A stretch of 64,000 nucleotides of DNA from Treponema sp. (GTDB lineage: Bacteria; Spirochaetota; Spirochaetia; Treponematales; Treponemataceae). A program made the translations under genes and the position numbers. The notes below the pieces were generated by a model that did no database searches, was not told the DNA's origin, and saw nothing but the letters and a program-made list of their open reading frames with translations. The stretch spans positions 62,001-126,000 of the forward strand of contig JAKSLX010000003.1 of the NCBI GenBank assembly GCA_024400915.1. The letters are read 5' to 3'. Below, in pieces: positions 34,329 to 43,717 of the stretch (position 1 is the stretch's first letter; every line of letters begins with the position of its first letter).

Positions 34329-35531
34329 ATGAATAAAGTCGGTAGCGATAATGTTCTATGCGATAAGGTTATTGAGGAGCATAAAAAAGAATACGGAAAG
34401 AAGCCGGATGTAATAGCGCAGGCTCCTGGACGATTCCATCTTTGCGGAGAGCATTCGTGGATGTTCAGGGATAAGACACTTTCCATGGCAGTTAATCTTC
34501 CTGTCTATGTTTCTGGTTCACTTCGTGATGACACTACTTTTAAATTCAATTTTGTTCAGCTTGAAGAAAAAAAACACGCAAACCTTTCGTCATTGAAATT
34601 AAAAAAAGAAGACAAATGGGCCAACTCAGTAAAGTCTGTTCTTTATGGCTTTACCAGTGGCAATTTTAACCTTAAGGGAATTGACTTTACTATTTACACT
34701 GACATCCTTCCATCCGCAGGTTTTGGAATTACAACTGCAATTAAGGTTGCTTCTGCCTGGGTCATTAAAGAGCTTTGTGGAATTAAATGCACTCAGGAAC
34801 AGATGCTTATGGTTCTCGACAGGGCTAACCGCAACTATTACGGAACGGACAATCATTGTGCAGACACTTATGCCGCTCTTTTTTCCAAGGAAAACAGTCT
34901 GGTTCTTACGGATTATGCAGAAAAATCTTGGGATATCATTCCGTTTAATTTTAAGGACAAGACAATCATTCTTACAGACGCCAGCGTTCCCCGTATTGTT
35001 ACATGGAATGAAGATAGCTTGATGCAGCCTGAAAATGTTCTTCTTCTGGGTGAACTTAAGGCACGCAAGGCTAATGTCTATGGAGGATGGAATTACGAGG
35101 AAAGTCCTTCCGAACTCAATGAAGTCTTGAGCGTAGTCAATGAAGATACCAAGCGCAGGTTAAACTGTATCATGAGGGAACATAAGTGTGTTCTTGATTG
35201 TATTGCCGGTATTCAGAAAAATGACTTTGCTTCTTTTGCGCGTGCAGTTAACAGAAGCCACGACAACATGAAGGATTATGAAATTTCTTGTCCGGAAATC
35301 GACTGGATTATAAAGCGCGTTCGTTCCCTTGATGAAAATCCTGATGACCTCAGAACTCCAGTAAACTGCGGCAGAATTACAGGAAAGGGGTTTGGCCGTG
35401 GAATTTATACTGTCCTCAGAAATGAAGATGTGGATAAATACAAGGAACGCCTTGCTGAATATGAACGCATATTCGGATTTACTGCACACTGTTATGAAGT
35501 AAAGCCTTGCAAAGGAGTTCACCTTATATGA
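34329..35531 (+). CDS. Galactokinase-like GHMP kinase
   Basis: The 400-residue protein is a GHMP kinase close to galactokinase. It has the N-terminal motif APGRFHLCGEH (32-42), the ATP-loop counterpart LPSAGFGITTA, a catalytic Asp in CADTYAA, and a C-terminal GRITGKGFGRG. Differences from true GalK are notable: the sugar-contacting GEHTDY segment reads GEHSWM (Asp replaced by Trp44), and the Ser-rich phosphate loop is altered. It may phosphorylate another sugar or be a regulator. GGGGAGGG precedes the ATG. It is coupled to surE by an ATGA overlap, which does not suggest a sugar-catabolic context. Confidence 0.75.
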   Translation: MNKVGSDNVLCDKVIEEHKKEYGKKPDVIAQAPGRFHLCGEHSWMFRDKTLSMAVNLPVYVSGSLRDDTTFKFNFVQLEEKKHANLSSLKLKKEDKWANSVKSVLYGFTSGNFNLKGIDFTIYTDILPSAGFGITTAIKVASAWVIKELCGIKCTQEQMLMVLDRANRNYYGTDNHCADTYAALFSKENSLVLTDYAEKSWDIIPFNFKDKTIILTDASVPRIVTWNEDSLMQPENVLLLGELKARKANVYGGWNYEESPSELNEVLSVVNEDTKRRLNCIMREHKCVLDCIAGIQKNDFASFARAVNRSHDNMKDYEISCPEIDWIIKRVRSLDENPDDLRTPVNCGRITGKGFGRGIYTVLRNEDVDKYKERLAEYERIFGFTAHCYEVKPCKGVHLI

Positions 35532-36337
35532 GAATTCTTCTAGCCAACGATGACGGAATCAATGCACCTGGTATTGCAGCTCTTGCCAAAAGATTCGGTA
35601 GGGACCACGAGGTCTTCATCGTAGCTCCAAGTTTTAACAGGTCAGGTGCCTCCTGTTCCATATCAGTAGACGTTCCTCTTGAACTTGAGAAAAAAGAATT
35701 CAAGGATTTTCCTGTAAAGGTAGCCTATGGTTTGGCTGGTTCTCCGGTAGACTGTGCCCTCTGCGGCATCAATGGGGAACATATTCCTGATGTTGATGTT
35801 GTCATTTCAGGCATAAACGACGGACCGAATATCGGAACCGATGTTGTCTTTTCCGGTACTTGCGGTGCTGCACGTTATGCAAGCATGATGGGAATCCCGG
35901 GAATAGCCCTTAGCGTGGACTGCAATTCCTTCAGGGATCCTGAAGACAAGAGCAAGGACCTTTACTATGATTCCCTTGCTGACTTTGCCTTCAAGAATCT
36001 TGAAAGGCTCATTGAACTTTGCGGCGAAAGGAAAAAATATGGAGACCGTTTTGTTTACGATTGTTTTGTCAATGTAAATTCTCCATGCCTCAAAGTCTAC
36101 AAGGGAGTAAAACTTACGACTCCATGCATCAGACGATATTTTGACCGGATTGTCATTGAAGAAGGAAATGACGGCCGCATGTTTTCCAAGTGCATAGGGG
36201 AGGCTGGAGTTTTTAGCCACGGAAATGAAATGGCTGACTACAAGGCTACAGAAAGCGGATATGTTTCAGTCAGTTCAGTCTATACGGAAATAAAGGCTAT
36301 GGACTTGAGTGGAATGGAAAATAGTTTTATTCTATAA
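35528..36337 (+). CDS. surE: 5'/3'-nucleotidase SurE
   Basis: A 269-residue SurE with the metal-binding ANDDGINAPG motif at the N-terminus and SGINDGPNIGTDVVFSGTCGAA. SurE dephosphorylates nucleoside monophosphates and short polyphosphates and is linked to stationary-phase survival. Its ATG (35528) overlaps the stop of the kinase gene (ATGA), so the two are translationally coupled. No terminator is clear after it. Confidence 0.93.
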   Translation: MRILLANDDGINAPGIAALAKRFGRDHEVFIVAPSFNRSGASCSISVDVPLELEKKEFKDFPVKVAYGLAGSPVDCALCGINGEHIPDVDVVISGINDGPNIGTDVVFSGTCGAARYASMMGIPGIALSVDCNSFRDPEDKSKDLYYDSLADFAFKNLERLIELCGERKKYGDRFVYDCFVNVNSPCLKVYKGVKLTTPCIRRYFDRIVIEEGNDGRMFSKCIGEAGVFSHGNEMADYKATESGYVSVSSVYTEIKAMDLSGMENSFIL

Positions 36338-36414
36338 GTAACTTCATATAACTGAAATGATTTCAAGTTTGGGAAGTTGATAAAAAAATCTGTTGTTTTT
36401 TTTGGTGGGGAAAT

Positions 36415-37119
36415 ATGGCAGAGAATGTTTTAAACGAAGGTCTTTTACTCTATAAAAGCGGGGATTATTCCAATGCCCTTGCTTATTTCATTTCGTTGCC
36501 AGATGATTGTGGGGCAGATCCGATTGATCTTGCTTACTATCTTGGACTCTGCTATTCAAAGCTCAAGCGCTATGATGATGCTCTCCTTTATCTTGAGCAG
36601 GTAGTTACAGATTCCAACGACAAGAAAAGCCTTTCTGAAAAAGAACAGGATAGAATTCTTCAGGTAAGATATCTTCTTGCCGTTCTCTATTGCCTCAGTG
36701 GCCGTAAGAAACTTGCAGATTTTGAGTTGAACAAGCTGCTTGATATCGGTTATAAACCTGCCTCCGTTTATGCTTCCCTTGCTTACATTGCCTGGGAACA
36801 GGGGAATTCCGGTTTGAGCTGTGAATACTATGAGAAGGCTCTTTCCTATGACAGCACGAATCCAACGGCGCTCAATGGTATTGGGTATGTGCTTGCCTGT
36901 GAAGGAACGGATTTAACAAAAGCATTGAGTTGCTGCAAGAAAGCCCTTGATATTCTTCCTGACAGTCCTGCTTGCCTTGATAGCCTTGGTTGGGTTTACT
37001 ATAAGATGGGTCTTTATTCAGAAGCAAAGAAATATCTTGAACGCGCAAGGAAAGAAGACAGCAGCAATACGATAATCATGGAGCATCTTGCTGAACTTGC
37101 AGATGCCGAACAGCAGTAA
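36415..37119 (+). CDS. TPR-repeat protein
   Basis: The 234-residue protein consists of about five tetratricopeptide repeats (for example YYLGLCYSKLKRYDDALLYLEQV and CLDSLGWVYYKMGLYSEAKKYLERA) with no signal peptide or membrane helix, so it is probably cytoplasmic. GGTGGGGA precedes the ATG. It is 17 nt before the exported TPR/NHL/VWA protein and is likely cotranscribed. It is presumably a protein-protein adaptor; the partner is unknown. Confidence 0.82.
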   Translation: MAENVLNEGLLLYKSGDYSNALAYFISLPDDCGADPIDLAYYLGLCYSKLKRYDDALLYLEQVVTDSNDKKSLSEKEQDRILQVRYLLAVLYCLSGRKKLADFELNKLLDIGYKPASVYASLAYIAWEQGNSGLSCEYYEKALSYDSTNPTALNGIGYVLACEGTDLTKALSCCKKALDILPDSPACLDSLGWVYYKMGLYSEAKKYLERARKEDSSNTIIMEHLAELADAEQQ

Positions 37120-37136
37120 AACATAGGATTTTAGAG

Positions 37137-39197
37137 ATGAAAAAAACAGCAGCCATATTAACTTCGATTTTGTTCATTGGGGCAGCCGCCTTTGCTCAGG
37201 TTAATCTTAAGGATACTGCCCGTGAAGAAAATCAGAAGGCTAGAAGTGCAAATTCCGGTTTTGCAGAAGAAGAATTCCGTCGTGGTGTTCAGAGTTACTA
37301 CAGAGGTGCTTTTAATGAAAGCATCATGGAATTTGAAAAAGCCCTTTCATATCTTCCCGGAGAACCTTTGATTCTTGATTGGCTCGGAAAGTCATATTAC
37401 CGTGCAGGCATTGAAGGTGCTGCCCTCCAGCAGTGGAACTATGCTATTGATTCCGGTTACGGCGGAATACTTCTCCAGAACAGGGTTGAGGTTGTCAGCA
37501 ATAGGCGCGTTACTGAAAGTGAATACGGTTTTACCCAGAGATACACTGAATCAGGTTCCTATCCCAACGTGAATGGAAAGAACCTCATTTATAGTCAGCC
37601 GGTGTCATCCCTTTCTAATCCTGACGGTTCCATCTGGGTGGTTGCCTACGGTACAAACGAGATTCTTAAGTTCAATGCCAATGGTGTTGTCGTAAAAAAA
37701 AGCGGTGGTCCAATAAATGGATTTGACCGTCCTATGGACATCATAAGGCTCAAAAACGGGAACCTTGCCGTAAGCGAAAGTGCAGGCGACAGAATTTCCA
37801 TCCTTACTTCTGAAGGTTCTTTTATCAAGTATTTTGGTTCCAAAGGCAGAAAAATCGGGCAGCTTGTAGGTCCCCAGTATCTTGCAGAAGATGATTACGG
37901 TAATATCTATGTAACGGAATTCGGCAACAACCGTGTTTCGGTTTTTGATTCTGAAGGAAACGGACTTCTTTTCTTTGGAGGAAAAACTTCCGGTTTCCAG
38001 GGGCTCAAGTCTCCTACAGGAATTGCAGTGGTTGAAGGAAGAATCCTTGTTGCCGACAGCGTTCTTGGTGGAATCTATGAATTTGACAGGGCTGGTAACT
38101 ATACGGGAGTCTTTGTGAATGATAGGACTTTTGCCCGTCCTGAGAGCATAAAGCAGTGGGGAAGCCATCTTCTTGTAACAGACAAGAACAGGGTTTACGC
38201 AGTTGATTCTGCTGATGGTTCAGTATATGAAAATTCTGTCATAGGCAAGGGTAAGAACATGCTTACAAGTGCCGCAAGCGACAGAAACGGAAACATAATC
38301 GTTACTGATTTTAAGGCAAATGAAATCTATGTAATGTCCAAAATGACTGAACTTGTAGGTGGATTCTATGTTCAGTTTGAAAGGGTAATTGCAGACAACT
38401 TCCCTGAAGTTACAGTAGAAGTCCGCGTTGAAAACAGAAGACGCCAGCCTGTTGTAGGTCTGGAGCGTTCAAATTTCTTCATGACGGAAGGAAAGAAGCC
38501 TGTAGATTTTGAACTTGTAGGACAGGCCAATAATAACGATGTGGCTGATATTACGATCCTTATAGATAGAAGCGTTTCCATGAAAGCCTATGAAGAACGG
38601 CTTAACTCCGCAGTTCGTGAAATTACTGCCTCAATGGAAGGCAAGGGAACCGTGAACATTGTAAGTGCAGGTGCCATTCCTGTTCAGGAATTCAGCGGAA
38701 ATCCTTCACAGCTTTCCGATTTTTCAGTTAAAGCACTCAAGTGTCCTTATTCGCAGAATGTATCTGCAGATCTTGCCATCAGACTTGCATCCAATGGACT
38801 CATCAATGCTGAAAAAAAGCGTGGTATCATATTCATTACGGCTGGAGAATCGGACAACCTTTCCTATACTCAGTACAGCCTTTCTGATTTGACTACTTAC
38901 ATGAACAACAATGCAATTTCTTTCAGTACAATTCAGCTTACTCAGACAGCATTGTCAGATGAAACTTCATATATTACGAGTGATACCACAGGTACAAGCT
39001 ATTACATTTACCGCCCGGAAGGACTGGGTGATGTGATTTCAGATATAGTAGGACTTCCTTCTGGACTTTATCAGTTGAAATACACTTCAAGCCTTTCGAC
39101 AGAGTACGGAAGAAAATATCTGCCTGTAGAGATTGAGACTTATCTTCTTAATCGCTCGGGCCGCGATGAAACTGGCTATTTTGCTCCCCTTCAGTAG
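37137..39197 (+). CDS. Exported TPR-NHL-VWA protein
   Basis: The 686-residue protein has a signal peptide (cleavage after AFA, about residue 20) and two TPR-like helical pairs (about 40-115). A beta-propeller of NHL-type repeats (about 155-405) follows, with units such as VGPQYLAEDDYGNIYVTEFG. A von Willebrand A-like domain (about 460-660) has an intact metal-site motif IDRSVSM. It probably works in the periplasm or on the surface as a binding scaffold. Its 3' end overlaps the 3' end of dinB on the other strand by 50 nt. I know no characterised protein with this exact order. Confidence 0.82.
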   Translation: MKKTAAILTSILFIGAAAFAQVNLKDTAREENQKARSANSGFAEEEFRRGVQSYYRGAFNESIMEFEKALSYLPGEPLILDWLGKSYYRAGIEGAALQQWNYAIDSGYGGILLQNRVEVVSNRRVTESEYGFTQRYTESGSYPNVNGKNLIYSQPVSSLSNPDGSIWVVAYGTNEILKFNANGVVVKKSGGPINGFDRPMDIIRLKNGNLAVSESAGDRISILTSEGSFIKYFGSKGRKIGQLVGPQYLAEDDYGNIYVTEFGNNRVSVFDSEGNGLLFFGGKTSGFQGLKSPTGIAVVEGRILVADSVLGGIYEFDRAGNYTGVFVNDRTFARPESIKQWGSHLLVTDKNRVYAVDSADGSVYENSVIGKGKNMLTSAASDRNGNIIVTDFKANEIYVMSKMTELVGGFYVQFERVIADNFPEVTVEVRVENRRRQPVVGLERSNFFMTEGKKPVDFELVGQANNNDVADITILIDRSVSMKAYEERLNSAVREITASMEGKGTVNIVSAGAIPVQEFSGNPSQLSDFSVKALKCPYSQNVSADLAIRLASNGLINAEKKRGIIFITAGESDNLSYTQYSLSDLTTYMNNNAISFSTIQLTQTALSDETSYITSDTTGTSYYIYRPEGLGDVISDIVGLPSGLYQLKYTSSLSTEYGRKYLPVEIETYLLNRSGRDETGYFAPLQ

Positions 39198-40404
39198 AGT
39201 CTGAAGTAAGCTTTTTTCGTTCCATATTAATTAGCCTTGCCTTCCTTAATTTGAGGGCAGGGTTTTTATTTTCCATGTTGAATATGGCCCTTTCAACCTT
39301 TGCTTTTTTTGCATCTCCAAAATCAAAAAGCAATCCCTGAGAAGGTTCGTTGTTTTTTTCAATGTTTGAGACACAAACTCCAAGAAGCCTTATGCCTTTG
39401 TTCCTGTCATATTTTTTTTCAAGTAGTCTCCTGCATCTTTCGTAAAGGTCATCAGCGTTTGTCACAGGAATTTCTGAAGTTTCCTGAATTGAAACCGTCT
39501 TGAAGTCATCGTATCGGATTTTCAATGCAACGGTCCTAGAGCGCACCATTTCTTTATGCATTCTCCAGATGACCTGATTTGCAAGATCCATTATAGCAGT
39601 TTCAATAACATATAAATCTGTAAGGTCATATATGAATGTGGTTTCTGCACTTATGGAGTGACTTTTTGCTTCCTCCCCAAAAATCATGTCCTTGTGACCA
39701 CGTATCGCGTTGTAAAGGAATGTCCCCGTTGAATCTCCAAATAGGGTTACAAGCAGCTGTTCTGAAGTTTGATAGATGTCTTTTGTTGTAGTAAAGCCAC
39801 AAGCTTTAAGTCTTTCAAGGGTTTTTGTTCCGGCGCCCCAGACTTTATCAAGGGGAAGGGTTAGCATGAATTCTGTTTCCCGTCCTTTTGGTATCAGGGT
39901 GATTCCATCCGGTTTCCTGTAGCCTGAAGCGATTTTTGCAATGTACATGGTGTAGGCAATTCCGATGCTTACTGTAAGTCCCGTTTCTACCAATACCCTT
40001 GCTTTGATTTTTCTTGCAGTATCCAAAGGGGTACCAAAAATATGTTCTGTTCCTGTTATGTCAATGAAGGCTTCGTCAATGGACATCTGGATTACATTGG
40101 GAGAAAAGTCTCCGAAAATATTCATTATCCGGTTTGATATTTCACAATACCTTTTGTAGTTCCCTCTGGTATATATGCCGTTGGGACAAAGTTTTACGGC
40201 CTTGAAAGTTGGCATTGCGGAATGAACCCCATACTTTCTTGCTTCGTAGGATGCCGTTGAAACTACGGATCTTCTGTCTCCAGGAAGTCCCCCAACAATT
40301 ACAGGTTTTCCTCTGTATTCAGGATGGTCAAGCTGCTCTACGGAAGCAAAAAAGGCGTCTAAATCAACGTGAAGATAAACCTTGTCAAATTGCTTTTCCA
40401 ACAT
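39148..40404 (-). CDS. dinB: DNA polymerase IV
   Basis: The 418-residue Y-family polymerase begins VYLHVDLDAFFASVEQ and contains QMSIDEAFIDITG (catalytic Asp/Glu) and the helix-hairpin-helix and little-finger regions. It copies damaged or mismatched DNA at low fidelity. ATG 40404 is supported by AGGA upstream; the frame is open further upstream but out of the family's alignment. It overlaps the preceding membrane-protein gene by 20 nt and the convergent VWA gene by 50 nt. No beta-clamp motif was identified with confidence at the C-terminus. Confidence 0.93.
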   Translation of the reverse strand: MLEKQFDKVYLHVDLDAFFASVEQLDHPEYRGKPVIVGGLPGDRRSVVSTASYEARKYGVHSAMPTFKAVKLCPNGIYTRGNYKRYCEISNRIMNIFGDFSPNVIQMSIDEAFIDITGTEHIFGTPLDTARKIKARVLVETGLTVSIGIAYTMYIAKIASGYRKPDGITLIPKGRETEFMLTLPLDKVWGAGTKTLERLKACGFTTTKDIYQTSEQLLVTLFGDSTGTFLYNAIRGHKDMIFGEEAKSHSISAETTFIYDLTDLYVIETAIMDLANQVIWRMHKEMVRSRTVALKIRYDDFKTVSIQETSEIPVTNADDLYERCRRLLEKKYDRNKGIRLLGVCVSNIEKNNEPSQGLLFDFGDAKKAKVERAIFNMENKNPALKLRKARLINMERKKLTSDSTEGEQNSQFHRGPSD

Positions 40405-42367
40405 TGATTTTTCCTGTAAGGTCAAGTTCACGGACTTCGTGGAGAGCCGTAAAATCATCCGTAAGAATGTAAAATTCCATTTTTGCATGAACTGGAACTC
40501 CGTAGTCGGAGCTGAAAATGATTGAAAAGGTTTCCTCCGGTCCATCTGGAATTTCAATTTCCGCTTCTGTTGCCGAGGTCATAGTATAGTTGAAGTTGCA
40601 TTCGTAAAGGGGATTTGAATCTGCCGTGAAAGTAATGAAGCATCTGAGAATTTTCTTCTCTTTTTCGGTTGAAATATCAAGCTTGTGGGTAACAAGGTCA
40701 AAGTTATCTGAAGTTGAATAGTCAAAGGAAACGGAATTTATCGTTGCTTCCTTAATGAATATTGCCTTCTGTTTTTTATCACTTGAAAGTTTTTTTGTAA
40801 TCAACATTGCCCCTGCCAGGAAGAGACTGAAAATAAGGACTGAGCAGAGAATTGAGACTGTAATTCCCGATATTACTGCCGTAGATTTTTTCCCTGCACT
40901 GAATTTGTCCTTGATGTTGAAGATGAGCATGCATCTTATCCATTGGAAAGTGATTGGAACAAGTATCAGTGAAAAAATCAAGTTTCCTGAATAGCTTGTT
41001 CTAAAAAGTTCAAGAAGCATGTCAGCCCTAAGACCATGGTATATTCCTGTTGCTGGCTGTAAGAAAGGAGCTATCATGAGCAAGAGAGTAAGGACTGATA
41101 AAAATTTCCTGTTCGATTTCATTGCGAAGAAAACAATAAGGTAAACGACAATGAAAACGAACATGAGGGAAAGGTCAATAAAAGCAAAGATGAATATGTT
41201 AAGTGCGCATAAAATGAGAATCTGGAATGAAATGGAGGAAAGTGAAATCCTGAACTTGTAATAATTCTGAAGTGCAGCAACCGCAAAGAGACAGCACAGC
41301 GCAAGTGTAGTTTTCAGAGAAAAGTAAAGGAGTGGATTGCCAGCTATTGTAGAATAAATCCATTGGAAGAGCCACAGAAAAAAAGCGGAAAGAATCAGGT
41401 AGATTGGTGCAAAATACCAGGTTCTGGAAAGGTCCTTGAAGATGGCTTCGTTTTTTGCGTTGTAAGCAAAAGATGAAAAACAAAGTGAAAACAAGGCCAT
41501 GCAGGCAAAGACAAGGTAGATGAGGGTCAGTAAGGATTCGTTGATCCAGATGGAAAAAGCCTTGACTGGAATTACATTGTAAAGTGTGTTTTCACCTTGT
41601 TTTCTTGAGCCTATTACTTCCTTTTCCAATGAATCAAGGATATTGAGGTCTGTCCCCGTGTGCCCCAATGGAAAAGATGTGGCTGTAATTTCATTTTTTG
41701 TAAAGGCGGAAAATCTGCTTTCGTCCTTAAAAAGTTCACTTTTTCTGTTATAGAGAATGTTTTGCTGTACATTTATGTTTTTTTGATTTGACTGAAAGGC
41801 TTTCTGAACGGAACGAACGATCCACATGGGAGAAATTGCTCCTCCTGCCGTAGTCTTTATCTGGGAAGGAAAGTAGTCTTCATCGGAAATTACAAAGGCA
41901 CAGGTGGAATTGGTCTCGTAAAGCCGTTCAGCATAATATTCGCTGGCACAGGGAATTTCTCTTGGTGTTTCAAGTACGATTTCCTCATCATCGCAGCTAA
42001 TGAGGATGATTGTACTGTAAGGGAGTTCATTTTTCTTTGTCTTTTCAATGAAGGAAATCAAAAAATCGGGGTTTTTCAGGAAGAAATCCTGGGTAAATGC
42101 AAAAATAACCTGATCTATGGTATCTTCTGAAGGCTGGTTTTCTTCCTGATTTGTTCCGGCAATTTCAATGGAAAGATTGAAGGGGAATTTTCCAAGATAT
42201 TCAGGAGCCACGAGATGTTTCTGAATTTCAATATTTTTCTGTGTAAGGTAATTTTCTGCAAGGACCGAACGGTCATACCTTGAAATGCTTTCACCAGAAA
42301 AACAATGGAATCTGCCGGATAAAGCAAGGAGAGTAGTAAATAAAAGAGCCGACAGCATTTTTTTCAT
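40385..42367 (-). CDS. Large membrane protein of unknown function
   Basis: I do not recognise the family. The 660-residue product has a signal peptide or first helix (residues 1-22), an extracytoplasmic domain of about 240 residues, a block of seven to nine membrane helices (about 260-545), and a C-terminal extracytoplasmic domain of about 100 residues rich in beta-strand. The ATG at 42367 lacks a ribosome site but is 7 nt after a TAAAAT box with a matching -35, predicting a leaderless mRNA. It overlaps dinB by 20 nt and is divergent from the GHKL-like gene. Confidence 0.7.
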   Translation of the reverse strand: MKKMLSALLFTTLLALSGRFHCFSGESISRYDRSVLAENYLTQKNIEIQKHLVAPEYLGKFPFNLSIEIAGTNQEENQPSEDTIDQVIFAFTQDFFLKNPDFLISFIEKTKKNELPYSTIILISCDDEEIVLETPREIPCASEYYAERLYETNSTCAFVISDEDYFPSQIKTTAGGAISPMWIVRSVQKAFQSNQKNINVQQNILYNRKSELFKDESRFSAFTKNEITATSFPLGHTGTDLNILDSLEKEVIGSRKQGENTLYNVIPVKAFSIWINESLLTLIYLVFACMALFSLCFSSFAYNAKNEAIFKDLSRTWYFAPIYLILSAFFLWLFQWIYSTIAGNPLLYFSLKTTLALCCLFAVAALQNYYKFRISLSSISFQILILCALNIFIFAFIDLSLMFVFIVVYLIVFFAMKSNRKFLSVLTLLLMIAPFLQPATGIYHGLRADMLLELFRTSYSGNLIFSLILVPITFQWIRCMLIFNIKDKFSAGKKSTAVISGITVSILCSVLIFSLFLAGAMLITKKLSSDKKQKAIFIKEATINSVSFDYSTSDNFDLVTHKLDISTEKEKKILRCFITFTADSNPLYECNFNYTMTSATEAEIEIPDGPEETFSIIFSSDYGVPVHAKMEFYILTDDFTALHEVRELDLTGKINVGKAI

Positions 42368-42374
42368 ATATTTG

Positions 42375-42403
42375 ATTTTACAGTAATGAGGTGGAAAAAG
42401 CAA
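42375..42403 (-). promoter_or_regulatory. Promoter predicting a leaderless membrane-protein mRNA
   Basis: Minus strand: -35 TTGCTT (42398-42403), 17-nt spacer, -10 TAAAAT (42375-42380), then 7 nt to the ATG at 42367. Confidence 0.5.
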
Positions 42404-42473
42404 TTTAAGCTTATGGCAGTAAATCCTTCTATAAAATATTTACTATTTATAATCATTATTTATTTTCTTTAGG

Positions 42474-42502
42474 TTTACATTTGGCTTTTGATGATGTATA
42501 AT
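42474..42502 (+). promoter_or_regulatory. Promoter of the GHKL-like gene
   Basis: -35 TTTACA (42474-42479), 17-nt spacer, -10 TATAAT (42497-42502). The start near 42509 lies downstream of the in-frame ATG at 42488, which rules that start out and supports ATG 42548 with AAGGAG upstream. Confidence 0.7.
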
Positions 42503-42547
42503 TATATGGTAAGGTGGGGTTTTTTTAGCAAAGGAGCTGAATGTATA

Positions 42548-43714
42548 ATGTGTGCAGAAAAAAAGAAATTCATACTCGATTTGCCGCTTAAAGTAATTCT
42601 TACAGAGGAAGGAACTTCTCATTTTCTCAGTCATAAAAAGCAGCTTCTCAACTTAAAGCTTGCAGATAACCGTTCAGCACACGGTGTAAGCATGGAGCAT
42701 TTCTCTCCAGGTTCACTTCAGAACATGATTCTTCTTGACTATATTTCAAAGATGGAAATTTCCATGCCGGAATTTGTTTCCCATCGTCAGGAAGTAATGG
42801 ACCTTTCCAAGCTCATTGTATTTTCAATCCTCTATAAGCAGTTTGATCGCGAAATTTATGGACAGATCATTCAGTGTGAATGTGTCCGCCTCTATAACCG
42901 TTCTCATCCTTCTGCATTGATAGATGAAAAAACTCAGATTCCTGAAAAACAGCTTAGGGCAACCCTTGTTATGAAGGATTCTGTAATCCAGTCGGCAAGA
43001 AAGACAATTCTTGATCCTGTCTGGAAAAGCATCATGGCCAACAACGAATATTCTCCGGAAGAAAAGAATGTTTTCCTTCTCATGACGGAAAAATTCCTTA
43101 ACCGTCTTAGCCTCATGAACTGGTACATTATCATCAAATTCTACAAGGAAGAAGGCTTCTCGGAAATTCTTTCCATCCTCAGGCAGCAGCTGGCCAACTA
43201 TATGACTAAATCAAAGGTAGCAGAGTACATTTCCGTAATGGTAATGGAACTTGCCCTTAACAATGAAAACAACAATGTCAAAAAAGCCGCCAAGTACCTT
43301 TATCAGGGAATTGAAAATGCAGATACGCTCATTTTTGATCCTAAAGTTCGTTCTGAAATCGTAAAGGAACTTCAGCGTCGTCATGAACTTGTATTCATTT
43401 CGTGGACACTTGGTGGTGGATCCATGTCCATCGGTAAGCAGGGACTTTTGCAGATTACCCTGTTCAACAAGGATGATGAATTCCAGGAAGTAAAGGAAAG
43501 CATCGAAAGTAAAATGGCGTCGGGTAACAAAAAGAAGTCCCTCATTGACTTCTACCGCCAGATGCCTGAAGGTTCAGAAGGAACGGACCTTGGTCTGTAT
43601 TATTTTTCTTATCTTGAAGATGCCTGTAAAAAGGTTAACATTAAGTTTGAATCTCTTGTTAACCAGTCGTCTGCAAGTGACCTTACCATCATCAACCTTA
43701 AATTCAACTTCTAG
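42548..43714 (+). CDS. GHKL-ATPase-like protein of unknown function
   Basis: The 388-residue protein has a helical N-terminal region (1-220) and a C-terminal part that looks like a divergent histidine-kinase-type ATPase fold. That part has an N-box-like ELALNNENNN (234-243), a glycine-rich TLGGGSMSIG (287-296), GTDLGL resembling the G2 box (345-350), and a final beta-strand LTIINLKFNF. No signal peptide, receiver or H-box is seen. It could be an anti-sigma or kinase-like regulator; this is inference from short motifs. AAGGAG lies 11 nt before the ATG. It is followed after 3 nt by a lipoprotein gene. Confidence 0.6.
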   Translation: MCAEKKKFILDLPLKVILTEEGTSHFLSHKKQLLNLKLADNRSAHGVSMEHFSPGSLQNMILLDYISKMEISMPEFVSHRQEVMDLSKLIVFSILYKQFDREIYGQIIQCECVRLYNRSHPSALIDEKTQIPEKQLRATLVMKDSVIQSARKTILDPVWKSIMANNEYSPEEKNVFLLMTEKFLNRLSLMNWYIIIKFYKEEGFSEILSILRQQLANYMTKSKVAEYISVMVMELALNNENNNVKKAAKYLYQGIENADTLIFDPKVRSEIVKELQRRHELVFISWTLGGGSMSIGKQGLLQITLFNKDDEFQEVKESIESKMASGNKKKSLIDFYRQMPEGSEGTDLGLYYFSYLEDACKKVNIKFESLVNQSSASDLTIINLKFNF

Positions 43715-43717
43715 ATA

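Noticed and set aside
42488..42547. Upstream ATG for the GHKL-like gene
   Set aside because: The predicted transcription start (about 42509) lies after it, and the better ribosome site AAGGAG serves ATG 42548.
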